Shown: positions 50,895 to 60,559, counted from the stretch's first letter. The stretch is DNA of 64,000 nt from Streptomyces sp. NBC_00425 (GCF_036030735.1 NZ_CP107928.1:3658001-3722000), one strand, 5' to 3'. A program made the numbers and translations. Notes: generated by a model from the letters alone, not told the origin.

Positions 50895-51839
50895 TCAGAC
50901 GAGGTTGCGCGTCGGCAGCGGCTTGCCGTACCAGAGCTCGATCAGGCGGGCCGCGATGGAGATCCCGTAGGGGGGCAGCACATCGCCGGACTCGAAGGCG
51001 GCGCCGAGCTCGTCACGGGAGAACCAGCGGGCCTCATGGATCTCGTCGCCGTCGACGTCGATGTCGGTGGACGTGGCACGGGCCATGAAGCCGAGCATGA
51101 GACTGGACGGGAAGGGCCAGGGCTGGCTGGCGACGTACTCGACCTGGCCGACCGTCACGCCGGCCTCCTCGAAGACCTCGCGGCGCACGGACTGCTCGAT
51201 GGACTCGCCGGGCTCGACGAAACCGGCGAGGGTCGAGAAACGACCCTCGGGCCAGTGGACCTGGCGGCCCAGGAGGATGCGGTCCTCCTCGTCGGTGACG
51301 GCCATGATCACCGCCGGGTCGGTGCGCGGGTAGTGCTCGGCGCCGCAGGCGGGGCAGCGGCGGATGTGCCCGGCCGCGGCGATCACCGTGCGCTCACCGC
51401 AGCGGGAGCAGAAGCGGTGGGTGCGCTGCCAGTTCTCCAGACCCACGGCGTGCACCATCAGGCCCACGTCGCGCGGCGACAGCAGCAGACCCGCCTCGCG
51501 CAGACCGGCCGGGCGCGCGGACTGGTCGATCCGGCCGGGCAAGGTGTCCTTCTGGAGGGCGAAGTAGCTGACGCCGTCCTCGTCCGTCCCCAGGAAGTAG
51601 CGGTGGGCCTCGGTGAGGGGCGCCTCGAAGGACGGGGTCATGACGAGCTCGGTGTGGCCGTCGGACGTCTCGTCGATGAGGACCTGGCCTCCGGAGACGA
51701 CGAAGCAGCGGGTCGTGGGGTGGCTCCACGCCGCGGCGAGCCAGGCCTCGTCGAGCCGGTGGTGGGCGGCCCGGTCCACGCCGCTCGGCGCGGTGAGCGA
51801 GATGGGTCGATCGGCGTTCTGGTCGGTCCAGGTGGTCAC
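50895..51839 (-). CDS. nudC: NAD(+) diphosphatase / RNA-decapping Nudix enzyme NudC
   Basis: 314 residues. The zinc ribbon is FCSRCGE...RRCPACGAEHYPR, the Nudix box is GFVEPGESIEQSVRREVFEE, and the subgroup signature SQPWPFPSSLMLGF follows it. NudC cleaves NAD(H) to NMN(H) and AMP and removes NAD caps from RNA. The GTG at 51839 (VTTWTDQNAD) is 12 nt after GGGGGAG; a TTG at 51851 is too close to that RBS. It is convergent with mrx1. Confidence 0.92.
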   Translation of the reverse strand: MTTWTDQNADRPISLTAPSGVDRAAHHRLDEAWLAAAWSHPTTRCFVVSGGQVLIDETSDGHTELVMTPSFEAPLTEAHRYFLGTDEDGVSYFALQKDTLPGRIDQSARPAGLREAGLLLSPRDVGLMVHAVGLENWQRTHRFCSRCGERTVIAAAGHIRRCPACGAEHYPRTDPAVIMAVTDEEDRILLGRQVHWPEGRFSTLAGFVEPGESIEQSVRREVFEEAGVTVGQVEYVASQPWPFPSSLMLGFMARATSTDIDVDGDEIHEARWFSRDELGAAFESGDVLPPYGISIAARLIELWYGKPLPTRNLV

Positions 51840-51991
51840 GGGTACTTCCAACTCCCCCGGTGGAACGGTTGTTTCTGCGGGCGGTTCAGCGGGACGTACG
51901 GAGGGGGGCGACCGGCCGTGGGGCGGCGTGCTGCGGGGCGGCTCCTTCAGTGTGCACCGCGCGCGTGTCCCCTCCGGGCCGGTCGGGGTCG

Positions 51992-53404
51992 TCAGGGCGC
52001 ATGACGCCAGTGCGCGGCGAGGTCGCTCCAGAGGTACGCGGTGGTCTCGACGCCCTTGAGGAGGAGGTCCAGCTCGACCTTCTCGTTGGGCGCGTGCCAG
52101 CCGTCCGAGGGGACGGAGATGCCCAGGAAGAGCACGGGGGCGCCAAGGACCTCCTGCAGGTCGGCGGCCGGTCCCGAGCCTCCCTCACGGGTGAAGCGGA
52201 CGGGCTTGTCGAAGGCCAGGCCCATGGCGCGGACCACGGACTGCAGGGCCGGGTGGTCCAGCGGGGTCAGGCAGGGGCGCGTGGCGGGGCTGAACGCGAT
52301 CTCGTAGCGGATGCCGGCGGGAGCCTGCTCGGCGACCCAGGCGCGGACGGCCTTCTCGACATGGTCGGGGTCCTGGCCGGCGACGAGCCGGAAGGACAGC
52401 TTCACGAACGCCGAGGACGGGATGATCGTCTTGCTGCCGGGTCCCTGGTAGCCGCCGCCGATGCCGTTGACCTCGGCCGTGGGGCGGGCCCAGATCCGTT
52501 CCAGGGTGGTGTGCCCGGCCTCGCCGTGGGAGGCGTGCGACCGCGCGGTGCGCAGCCACTGGTCCTCGTCGAAGGGCAGTTCGGCGAAGAGCTGTCGCTC
52601 GCGATCGGTGAGCTCGACGACGCCGTCGTAGAAGCCGGGGACGGCCACGCGCGCGTGTTCGTCGTGCAGGGCGGTGACGAGGCGGGCGATCGCGGTCGCC
52701 GGGTTGGGCACCGCCCCGCCGAAGGAGCCGGAGTGGATGTCCTGGTCAGGGCCGAGGAACCGGATCTCGCATTCGGCGAGGCCGCGCATCCCGGTGCACA
52801 CCGTGGGGGTGTCCTCGGACCACATGCCGGTGTCGGAGACGATCACGGCGTCCGCGGTGAGCCGCCCGGCCCGCTCCTCCACGAGGGCCCGGAAGTTCGG
52901 GGAGCCGGACTCCTCCTCGCCCTCGATCAGCAGCTTGAGGTTGACGGCCGGCGCGGTGCGGCCGGTGGCGGCGAGGTGGGCGAGGACACCGAGGGTGTGG
53001 AAGAAGACCTGCCCCTTGTCGTCGGCCGCCCCGCGCGCGTGGAGGCGGTTTCCGCGGACGACGGGCTCGAACGGGTCGGTGTCCCAGCCGTCCTCACGGG
53101 CTGCGGGCTGCACGTCGTGGTGGCCGTAGACCAGGACGGTGGGCGCCTGCGGGTCACCCGAGGGCCACTCCGCGAAGACGGCCGGCGCGCCCGGCGTCGG
53201 CCAGACCTCGGCGGTCGGGAAGCCGGTCTCCAGGAGCTTGGCCGCGAGCCAGTCCGCGCTGCGCCGTACGTCGGGGGCGTGGTCGGGCTGTGCCGACACC
53301 GACGGGATGCGCAGCCATTCGGCGAGGTCGTCGAGGAAGGCGGCGCGATGCCGCTCGACGTACGTGCGGACGGCGCTGACGGCACTGTCAACGGGATGGC
53401 TCAT
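51992..53404 (-). CDS. M20-family metallopeptidase (dipeptidase)
   Basis: 470 residues. The M20 landmarks are VLVYGHHDVQPA (first metal His and Asp), ARGAADDKGQVFFH (bridging Asp), LLIEGEEESGSPN (catalytic Glu pair) and VSDTGMWS. The C-terminal metal His is in DGWHAPNEKV. This fits cytosolic dipeptidases of the M20A/M20F type. The ATG at 53404 has no RBS but TAGGCT lies 7 nt upstream; that hexamer overlaps the adnB stop codon. Substrate preference is unknown. Confidence 0.9.
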   Translation of the reverse strand: MSHPVDSAVSAVRTYVERHRAAFLDDLAEWLRIPSVSAQPDHAPDVRRSADWLAAKLLETGFPTAEVWPTPGAPAVFAEWPSGDPQAPTVLVYGHHDVQPAAREDGWDTDPFEPVVRGNRLHARGAADDKGQVFFHTLGVLAHLAATGRTAPAVNLKLLIEGEEESGSPNFRALVEERAGRLTADAVIVSDTGMWSEDTPTVCTGMRGLAECEIRFLGPDQDIHSGSFGGAVPNPATAIARLVTALHDEHARVAVPGFYDGVVELTDRERQLFAELPFDEDQWLRTARSHASHGEAGHTTLERIWARPTAEVNGIGGGYQGPGSKTIIPSSAFVKLSFRLVAGQDPDHVEKAVRAWVAEQAPAGIRYEIAFSPATRPCLTPLDHPALQSVVRAMGLAFDKPVRFTREGGSGPAADLQEVLGAPVLFLGISVPSDGWHAPNEKVELDLLLKGVETTAYLWSDLAAHWRHAP

Positions 53405-53411
53405 GGCCACG

Positions 53412-53417
53412 AGCCTA
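53412..53417 (-). promoter_or_regulatory. -10 element TAGGCT embedding the adnB stop codon
   Basis: On the minus strand the TAG of adnB (53417-53415) is the first half of TAGGCT, which lies 7 nt before the M20 ATG, the leaderless distance. Confidence 0.55.
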
Positions 53418-56400
53418 TCGGCCCGCACCGGCGTCCTCGCCGGGCCCTGGTGCGGGGCCGACGCGTCCGGCCGGTCCGTCGCTGCCGTCTCCCGCGCCAT
53501 CCTTCCCGGTCAACAGGCGCTCCAGGGCGGGCCGGTCGGGCAGCCCCTCGGGACGTACGACGTCGCCGGTGCGCACATACAGGAAGGCCGCTGTGACGGA
53601 TTCCACGGGCACTCCCTGCTGCTCGGCCCAGGCGAGCCGGTAGAGGGCGAGCTGGAGGGGGTCCGCCGTACGGGCTCGGTGGGTCTTCCAGTCGACGATG
53701 TCGTACGTGGCCGAGTCGCCGTCGCCCTCCTTGTAGACGGCGTCGATGCGGCCCCGGACGACGCGGCCGGCGAGGGCGAGCTGGAAGGGGGCCTCGACGC
53801 GGTAGGGCGTGCGGTGGGCGTACTCGGTGCGTTCGAAGGCCTCCTTGAGGACTTCGAGGTCGTGTTCGTCGTCGATCTCGGCGTCGTGGCCGGGCAGTTC
53901 GTCGGGTTCCAGCAGGGGGAGCGTCAACTCCTCGAAGCGGGCCTCCACCCAGGCGTGGAACCGGGTGCCCCGACGTGCGGCCGGTTGCGGGGGGCGTGGC
54001 ATGGGGCGCGCGAGTTCCTGCGCGAGACCGTCCGGGTCGGCGGCCAGGCGCAGGACCTGCGAGGCGGTCAGGGTCGTCGGCAGGGGCACGTCGGTGACGG
54101 TCCGGCGGGCGCGCAGGAGTTCCCCGGCGAGCGCGTCGAGGTCGCGGTCCCAGGAGGCGACGGTGCGGGCCTCCTCCGGGGTGAGGGAGGTGCGGGGCGG
54201 GCGGACCCTGGGCGCGTCCGGGGCCGTCCCCTGATGGGGGACCGAGGGGCGGACGGCGGGACGGACGGGGGTACCGGCCGGGCTCCGTCCGTGCCGGTCC
54301 GAGGGGTCGCCAGGGCGGCCCTCGGCCGGCGGGGCGTCGTGGGAGGCGTCACCCGAGGACCCGTCCTCGAGTGGGCCTCGGTCGAAGGGGTCCGTGTCGA
54401 AAGGATCCGTGTCGAAAGGGTCCGTGTCGAAGGGGTCGGCTCCGAAAGGGTCGTCCTCGTCGCGGGGCGGCTCGTCGTGGGGCGGCTCGTCGTCGTCCGG
54501 TGGGGGCGGCCAGTCGGGGTCGTCGTGGGCGTCCGGGTCGTGGACGGCACGGGGGCGGGCGTCCTCGTGCGCGGCGAGGTGTTCGAGGTCCTCCAGATGG
54601 GCGAGGACGGTCTCGGCGGCGGAGCGGCGGCGGGCCAGGGCCGCGTCGTCCAGCGGGAGCGGCCAGACCTGGTCGGCGCTCGCGCGGTGCAGGGCGGGGT
54701 TCTCCTCGTCCTCCTCCGGCGGGTCGGCCCAGACCTCGATCTCGCCGTGTCCGGCCGCGCAGTGGTCGTGCAGGGCCAGCAGGAAGTCGGACGGGCCGCG
54801 GGGCTTCTTCTGGGCGGGGCCCCACCAGTGGCCGGAGCCGAGGAGCAGGGACCGCGGGCGGGTGAAGGTGACGTAGCCGAGGCGGAGTTCCTCGGTGTGC
54901 TGGTGGTCCTTCATGGCTTCGTGGAAGGCCTTCATGCCCCGCGCGTCCCAGGAGGCGAGGTCGGGGAGGGTGTCGGCGTCGCCGCGCAGTGCGTGCGGCA
55001 GCACCTTGGCCTGCGCGGTCCACTTCTCGCGGCCCTGACCGCTGGGGAAGGTTCCGCCGACCAGGCCGGGGACGGCCACCACGTCCCACTCGAGGCCCTT
55101 GGACTTGTGCGCGGTGAGCACCTTGACGGTGTTCTCGCCGCCCGGGAGGGCGTTGTCGAGGCCCTTCTCGTACTGGGCGGCGGTGTGCAGGAAGCCGAGG
55201 AAGGCCAGGAGGCGCGCCTCGCTCTCGCCGGCGGCGAAGGAGGCGGCGATGTCGAGGAAGTTGGACAGCGTCTCCCTGCGGCGGGCGGCCAGGGCGTGCG
55301 GGGACGCCGAGAGTTCGACTTCGAGGCCGGTGACGGCGAGGACGCGGTGCAGGACGTCCATGAGGGGGTCGGCGAGGGAGCGGCGCAGGTCGCGCAGTTC
55401 GGCGGCGAGGCGCGCGAACCGCACGCGCGCGTCCGGCGAGAACGGCAGCCCGTCGTCGTCCCCGCCGTCGCCGCCGTACAGCGGCGTCTCGAGGAAGGTG
55501 TCGAGGGCGTCGGCGAGCGATATCACCTCGGAGGGGTCGACCCCCTCGACGGCCTCGGCGAGGCGTCGGTCCGGGTCGTCGTCGCCCCCGCGCGCGTGGC
55601 TGACGAGCCGCCGGGCCCGTCGGCCGAGGAGGGCGAGGTCGCGTGGTCCGATGCGCCAGCGGGGGCCGGTGAGCAGGCGGACCAGGGAGGCGTTGGCGCC
55701 GGGGTCCTGCAGGACCTCGCAGACGGCGACCAGGTCGGCCACCTCGGGCAGGTGCAGCAGACCGGACAGTCCGACGACCTCGACGGGGACGTCCCGGGCG
55801 ACCAGCGCGCCCTGGATCTGCGCGAAGTCGGTGGCCGTCCGGCACAGGACGGCGATCTCACCGGGCGCCTTGCCGGTGCGCACCAGATGGGCGATGGAGT
55901 CGGCGAGCCAGTCCATCTCCTCGGCGTGGGTGGCCAGCAGGGCGCAGCGGACCACGCCGTCGCGTTCGGCTCCGGGAGCCGGGCGCAGGGCCTCCACGCC
56001 CGCGTGCATGGCGCGCAGCGGCTCGGCGAGGCCGTTGGCGAGGTCCAGGAGGCGGCCGCCGCTGCGGCGGTTCTCGCTGAGCGACTGGCGGCGCGCCCTG
56101 CTGCCGTCGGCGTGCGCGAAGTGCTCCGGGAAGTCGTCGAGGTTGGCGACGGAGGCGCCGCGCCAGCCGTAGATGGCCTGGCAGGGGTCGCCGACAGCGG
56201 TCACGGGGTGACCGGTGCCGGCGCCGAAGAGTCCGGCGAGGAGCACACGCTGGGCGACGGACGTGTCCTGGTACTCGTCGAGGAGGACGACGCGGAACTC
56301 CTCGCGCAGGAGCGGGCCCACCTCGGGCACCTGGGCGAGCCGGGCCGCCAGGGCGATCTGGTCGCCGAAGTCGAGCAGGTCGCGTTCGCGCTTGGCGGCG

Positions 56401-57086
56401 CGGTAGCGCAGCACCAGGTCGGCCAGTTCGCGTCGGGCGGCGGCCGCTTCGGGGACCTTGCGCAGGTCGGCGTTGGTGAGTCTGACGCCGTCGAGGGCGT
56501 GCAGCAGTTCCGCGTCCCGGGCGCGCAGGTCCTCGGGGCGCACGAGGTGTTCGGCGAGTTCGCCGTCGAGCGCGAGGAGGTCGCTGATCAGGTCGGCGAA
56601 GGAGCGGGTGAGCGACGGGTAGGGGCCCGGGGCCTCGCGCAGCACGCGCGCGGCGAGCTGGTAGCGGGTGGCGTCGGCGAGCAGGCGGGAGGTCGGTTCC
56701 AGGCCGATGCGCAGGCCGTGGTCGGCGAGGAGGCGGCCCGCGAACGCATGGTAGGTGGAGATGACCGGCTCGCCCGGCGGGTTGTCGGGGTCGATGACGT
56801 CGGGGTCGGTGACGCCGGCCCTGACCAGGGCCTTGCGGACGCGTTCGGCGAGTTCTCCGGCCGCCTTGTTGGTGAAGGTCAGGCCGAGGACCTGTTCGGG
56901 GGCGACCTGGCCGGTGCCGACCAGCCACACCACGCGTGCGGCCATCACCGTGGTCTTGCCCGACCCGGCTCCGGCCACGATCACCTGCGGGGCGGGCGGC
57001 GCGATGATGCAGGCCGTCTGCTCCGGGGTGAAGGGGATCCCGAGGAGCTCCTTGAGCTGCTCGGGATCGTTGATACGGGCGGGCAT
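53415..57086 (-). CDS. adnB: AdnB, helicase-nuclease subunit
   Basis: 1223 residues, longer than the ~1100 of mycobacterial AdnB. UvrD-like motor: VIVAGAGSGKTTVMAARVVW, LLDEYQDTSVAQRV, GDPCQAIYGWRGA, AHKSKGLEWDVVAVPG. C-terminal RecB-type nuclease with RGRIDAVYK and DIVDWKTH (metal Asp and catalytic Lys). AdnAB resects double-strand breaks and replaces RecBCD in actinobacteria; AdnB is the lead motor. The extra length is mainly an acidic Pro-rich linker at about 860-990 with five DPFDT-type repeats. The upstream position of adnA and relative lengths decide the A/B assignment. A TAGCCT hexamer 6 nt before the ATG suggests its own promoter besides read-through from adnA. Confidence 0.93.
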   Translation of the reverse strand: MPARINDPEQLKELLGIPFTPEQTACIIAPPAPQVIVAGAGSGKTTVMAARVVWLVGTGQVAPEQVLGLTFTNKAAGELAERVRKALVRAGVTDPDVIDPDNPPGEPVISTYHAFAGRLLADHGLRIGLEPTSRLLADATRYQLAARVLREAPGPYPSLTRSFADLISDLLALDGELAEHLVRPEDLRARDAELLHALDGVRLTNADLRKVPEAAAARRELADLVLRYRAAKRERDLLDFGDQIALAARLAQVPEVGPLLREEFRVVLLDEYQDTSVAQRVLLAGLFGAGTGHPVTAVGDPCQAIYGWRGASVANLDDFPEHFAHADGSRARRQSLSENRRSGGRLLDLANGLAEPLRAMHAGVEALRPAPGAERDGVVRCALLATHAEEMDWLADSIAHLVRTGKAPGEIAVLCRTATDFAQIQGALVARDVPVEVVGLSGLLHLPEVADLVAVCEVLQDPGANASLVRLLTGPRWRIGPRDLALLGRRARRLVSHARGGDDDPDRRLAEAVEGVDPSEVISLADALDTFLETPLYGGDGGDDDGLPFSPDARVRFARLAAELRDLRRSLADPLMDVLHRVLAVTGLEVELSASPHALAARRRETLSNFLDIAASFAAGESEARLLAFLGFLHTAAQYEKGLDNALPGGENTVKVLTAHKSKGLEWDVVAVPGLVGGTFPSGQGREKWTAQAKVLPHALRGDADTLPDLASWDARGMKAFHEAMKDHQHTEELRLGYVTFTRPRSLLLGSGHWWGPAQKKPRGPSDFLLALHDHCAAGHGEIEVWADPPEEDEENPALHRASADQVWPLPLDDAALARRRSAAETVLAHLEDLEHLAAHEDARPRAVHDPDAHDDPDWPPPPDDDEPPHDEPPRDEDDPFGADPFDTDPFDTDPFDTDPFDRGPLEDGSSGDASHDAPPAEGRPGDPSDRHGRSPAGTPVRPAVRPSVPHQGTAPDAPRVRPPRTSLTPEEARTVASWDRDLDALAGELLRARRTVTDVPLPTTLTASQVLRLAADPDGLAQELARPMPRPPQPAARRGTRFHAWVEARFEELTLPLLEPDELPGHDAEIDDEHDLEVLKEAFERTEYAHRTPYRVEAPFQLALAGRVVRGRIDAVYKEGDGDSATYDIVDWKTHRARTADPLQLALYRLAWAEQQGVPVESVTAAFLYVRTGDVVRPEGLPDRPALERLLTGKDGAGDGSDGPAGRVGPAPGPGEDAGAGR
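54381..54455 (-). repeat. Five 15-bp repeats coding DPFDT in adnB
   Basis: Units such as gtcgaaaggatccgt repeat in phase with the codons and encode Asp-Pro-Phe-Asp-Thr copies inside the linker between motor and nuclease domains. The middle three units differ at only one or two bases. Confidence 0.85.
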
Positions 57087-57092
57087 GGGGAG

Positions 57093-57098
57093 AGGCTA
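57093..57098 (-). promoter_or_regulatory. -10 element TAGCCT of a leaderless adnB transcript
   Basis: On the minus strand TAGCCT lies 6 nt before the adnB ATG (57086), inside the 125-bp adnA-adnB spacer. Confidence 0.5.
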
Positions 57099-57211
57099 GC
57101 GGCGGGCACTGACAGGCGATGACAAATCACCCGCCCCGGGGAGATGCGTGCAGGTCAGCACGGGTGGTGCGGTCCGTCACACCGCTGCCCCGCCCGGCCC
57201 CGGTCCGCCCC

Positions 57212-60200
57212 TCACTCGACGACGTGGCGCCCCTCGGGCCGGGCGCTGCACGAGGCGCGGAAGGCGCAGTGGGTGCACTGCTGGCCGGCGGTGGGGGTGA
57301 ACCGCTCGTCGAGGACCTTGCCGGCGGCCGTGGCGAGGAGGTCGCCGACCCATTCGCCTTCCAGCGGCTCCTGCGCCTGCACCTTGGGCAGCGCGTCGCC
57401 GCCGTCCCGCTGGGCGGCGCCCTGGCGCAGTTGGACGAGTTCGGCGCCGCCCGGTTCGGGGCGTACCCCGTCGAAGGCGTCGTCGACGGCTCCTTCACGG
57501 ACCGCGAGCTGGTAGACGGCGAGCTGGGGGTGGCGCTCGACCTCGCGCGCGGTGGGCGTCTGCTTGCCCGTCTTGAAGTCGACGACGTAGGCGCGGCCGT
57601 CGCCGTCCGCCTCGACGCGGTCCATCTGGCCGCGGATGCGGACCTCGTAGTCGCCTGCTTCCAGCGTGACGTCGAAGTCGTGCTCGCTGGCGACCGGTGT
57701 GCGGCCGGTGCGGTCCATCACATGCCACTGGAGGAAGCGTTCGAGCGCCACGCGTGCGTGCGCCTTCTCCTGGGTGGACTTCCACGGGGCGTCGAAGGCG
57801 AGGGCGTTCCACACGGAGTCGAGGCGCTCCATGAGGACGTCGAGGTCGGCCGGCGTGTGCCCGGAGGCGACCTCGTCGGCGAGGACGTGCACCACGTTGC
57901 CGAAGCCCTGGGCGGCCGTGGCGGGCGCGTCGGCCTTCACCTCGCGGCCCAGGAACCACTGCAGGGCGCAGGTGTTGGCGAGCTGGTCGAGGGCGCTGCC
58001 GGAGAGCACGACGGGCTGCTCGCGGTCGCGCAGCGGCACCTTGCTCTCGGTCGGCTCGAACATGCCCCACCAGCGGTGCGGGTGGGCGGCGGGCGCCAGG
58101 GGCCGGCCCTCCTCGTCCGCGAGGGCGGCGAGCCGGGCGAGGCGGCGGGCGGCCGCCTCCCTGAGGGGTGCGGAGACGCGCGGGTCGACCGTGGTGGCGC
58201 GCAGTTCGGCGACCAGCGCGGCGACCGACAGGGGCCGGCGGGGGCGGCCGGTCACGTCCTTGGGTTCGGCGCCGAGCTCGGTGAGGAACCGGGAGGGCTG
58301 GTCGCCGTCGTCGGCGGGCGCTTTGACGGCGGTGACGACGAGACGGTCCCTCGCGCGTGTGGCGGCGACGTAGAAGAGGCGGCGTTCCTCTGCGAGCAGC
58401 GCGCCCGGGGTGAGGGGTTCGGCCAGTCCGTCGCGTCCGATGCGGTCGGCCTCCAGGAGGGAGCCGCGGCGGCGCAGGTCCGGCCACAGGCCTTCCTGGA
58501 CGCCGGCCACGACGACCAGACTCCATTCCAGGCCCTTGGCGCGGTGGGCCGTCATCAGGCGTACGGCGTCGGGGCGCACGGCACGGCGGGCGAGGGTGTC
58601 GGCGGCGATGTCCTCGGCCTCGATCTCGGCCAGGAAGTTCAGTGCGCCCCGACCGCCGGTGCGTTCCTCCGCGCGCGCGGCGGTGGCGAACAGCGCGCAC
58701 ACCGCGTCCAGGTCGCGGTCGGCGTTGCGGCCCGCCGCGCCGCCGCGCCGGGCGGCGCGCTCCAGGCGCGTGGGCCAGGGCGTCCCGTCCCAGAGTTCCC
58801 ACAGCGCTTCCTCGGCCGTACCGCCGCGCGCGAGCCCCGCGCGGGCCGTCGCCAGCAGCGCGCCGAGGCGCTGGGCGCCGCGCGCGTAGGTCGGGTCGTG
58901 GGCGACGAGGCGTTCCGGCTCGGCCAGGGCGCGTGTGAGCAGTTCGTCGGAGGGCGGCGGCAGCGGGTTGCCCGCGGCCCGTTCCTCCTCGCGCAGGGCC
59001 CGGCCGAGGCGGCGCAGATCGGCGGCGTCCATGCCGGCGAGGGGTGAGGCCAGCAGGGTGAGGGCGGTTTCGGTGTCGAGCCAGCCGGGGGTCCGCTCGG
59101 TCGCGTCGGCCGTCGCGGTCTCGGACCCCGTGCCGCGCGCGTCCTCGGCCGGCGCCGCCGCGGAGGCCTCCGCCGTGGCCACCGCACGCAGGGCCGCCAG
59201 CAGCGGCGCCACCGCGGGTTCGTGGCGCAGGGGGAGGTCGTCGCCGTCGATGTCGAGGGGGACGCCGGCGGCGGTGAGGGCGCGGCGGACCGTCGGGATC
59301 GTGCGCGAGCCGGCGCGCACCAGGACGGCCATCTCGCCCCAGGGCACGCCGTCCTCCAGGTGGGCGCGGCGCAGGATGTCGGCGACGTTGTCCAGTTCGG
59401 TGCCGGGCGTCGGATACGTGTAGACCTCGACCCTGCCGCCGTCGCGTGCGGCGCTCAGGTCGCGGTGGGCGCGGACCTTCTCGGACGGCAGCCGGGTCAG
59501 CGGCATCCGCTGCGTCAGCAGCCGGGTGGCGGCCAGCAGGGCCGCGCCGGAGCGCCGGGAGGTGCGCAGCACCTCGACGGGGGCGGGACGGCCGTCCGGG
59601 CGGGAGAAGGCGTGCGGGAACTCCAGGATGCCGTTCACGTCGGCGCCCCGGAAGGTGTAGATCGACTGGTCGGGGTCGCCGAAGGCGACGAGGGTGCGGC
59701 CGCCGCCCGCGAGGGCGTGCAGCAGCCGGACCTGGGCAGGGTCGGTGTCCTGGTACTCGTCGACGAAGACGGCGTCGTAACTCGCGGCCAGCCGCTCGGC
59801 GACCTCGGCGCGCCGGGCGAGGAGCACCGCGCGGTGGACGAGTTCGGCGTAGTCGATCACACCGTGCAGGTCGAGCACGTCGAGGTACTCGGCGAGGAAG
59901 GCGGCCGCGGCACGCCAGTCGGGCCGCCCGATGCGGTGGGCGAACGCGTCGAGGGAGGCCGGGTCCAGGCCCAGTTCGCGGCTGCGGGCCAGCACCGCGC
60001 GGACCTCGTCGGCGAAGCCGCGGGTGGTGAGGCAGGCACGCAGTTCGTCCGGCCAGCGCACGTGGGCGAGGCCGAGCCGTTGCAGGTCGAGCTGGCCGGC
60101 GAGCAGTTCGCGGACGGCCACGTCCTGTTCGGGTCCGGAGAGCAGCCGCAGCGGCTCCACGAACAGGTCGGCGTCCTGGTGGGCGCGGACGAGGGCGTAG

Positions 60201-60559
60201 CAGTACGAGTGGAAGGTGGTGGCCTGGGGCGCGCGGGCGGCGCCCATGCGCCGCGCCATCCGGTCGCGCAGCTCCACGGCCGCCTTGCGGCTGAACGTGA
60301 GGACGAGGATGCGCGCGGGGTCGCCGCCGCGGGCGATCCGGGCCGCCACGGACTCGACGAGCGTGGTGGTCTTCCCGGTGCCCGGGCCCGCGAGGACGAG
60401 CAGGGGGCCGGGGCCGTGGTCAACCACCGAGCGCTGTGCGGCGTCCAGACGAGGGGGATCCACCCGGGCGGGCGGGGTACGCACCAGTCGGTAAGCGCCA
60501 CGGTTCCCCTGTCGCCCCTGGTGGGGCGGCAGGCGTCTGGTGGAGGAAGAGGTGCTCAC
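57212..60559 (-). CDS. adnA: AdnA, helicase-nuclease subunit
   Basis: 1115 residues. UvrD-like motor with LVLAGPGTGKTTTLVES, VFVDEYQDTDPAQV, GDPDQSIYTFRGAD, AHRAKGLEWSLVVVAG and YVAATRARDRLV. The C-terminal RecB-type nuclease has RGQMDRV and VVDFKTGK. A four-Cys Fe-S staple like that of AddB is visible: one Cys in LANTCALQWF and three in CTHCAFRASC near the C-terminus. It pairs with AdnB in end resection; in mycobacteria the first gene of the pair is adnA. The GTG at 60559 has a weak RBS. Both motor P-loops look intact. Confidence 0.92.
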   Translation of the reverse strand: MSTSSSTRRLPPHQGRQGNRGAYRLVRTPPARVDPPRLDAAQRSVVDHGPGPLLVLAGPGTGKTTTLVESVAARIARGGDPARILVLTFSRKAAVELRDRMARRMGAARAPQATTFHSYCYALVRAHQDADLFVEPLRLLSGPEQDVAVRELLAGQLDLQRLGLAHVRWPDELRACLTTRGFADEVRAVLARSRELGLDPASLDAFAHRIGRPDWRAAAAFLAEYLDVLDLHGVIDYAELVHRAVLLARRAEVAERLAASYDAVFVDEYQDTDPAQVRLLHALAGGGRTLVAFGDPDQSIYTFRGADVNGILEFPHAFSRPDGRPAPVEVLRTSRRSGAALLAATRLLTQRMPLTRLPSEKVRAHRDLSAARDGGRVEVYTYPTPGTELDNVADILRRAHLEDGVPWGEMAVLVRAGSRTIPTVRRALTAAGVPLDIDGDDLPLRHEPAVAPLLAALRAVATAEASAAAPAEDARGTGSETATADATERTPGWLDTETALTLLASPLAGMDAADLRRLGRALREEERAAGNPLPPPSDELLTRALAEPERLVAHDPTYARGAQRLGALLATARAGLARGGTAEEALWELWDGTPWPTRLERAARRGGAAGRNADRDLDAVCALFATAARAEERTGGRGALNFLAEIEAEDIAADTLARRAVRPDAVRLMTAHRAKGLEWSLVVVAGVQEGLWPDLRRRGSLLEADRIGRDGLAEPLTPGALLAEERRLFYVAATRARDRLVVTAVKAPADDGDQPSRFLTELGAEPKDVTGRPRRPLSVAALVAELRATTVDPRVSAPLREAAARRLARLAALADEEGRPLAPAAHPHRWWGMFEPTESKVPLRDREQPVVLSGSALDQLANTCALQWFLGREVKADAPATAAQGFGNVVHVLADEVASGHTPADLDVLMERLDSVWNALAFDAPWKSTQEKAHARVALERFLQWHVMDRTGRTPVASEHDFDVTLEAGDYEVRIRGQMDRVEADGDGRAYVVDFKTGKQTPTAREVERHPQLAVYQLAVREGAVDDAFDGVRPEPGGAELVQLRQGAAQRDGGDALPKVQAQEPLEGEWVGDLLATAAGKVLDERFTPTAGQQCTHCAFRASCSARPEGRHVVE

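Noticed and set aside
57119..59047. Long plus-strand frame opposite adnA
   Set aside because: The minus strand has all helicase and nuclease motifs; this frame encodes Gly/Arg/Val-rich low-complexity sequence.
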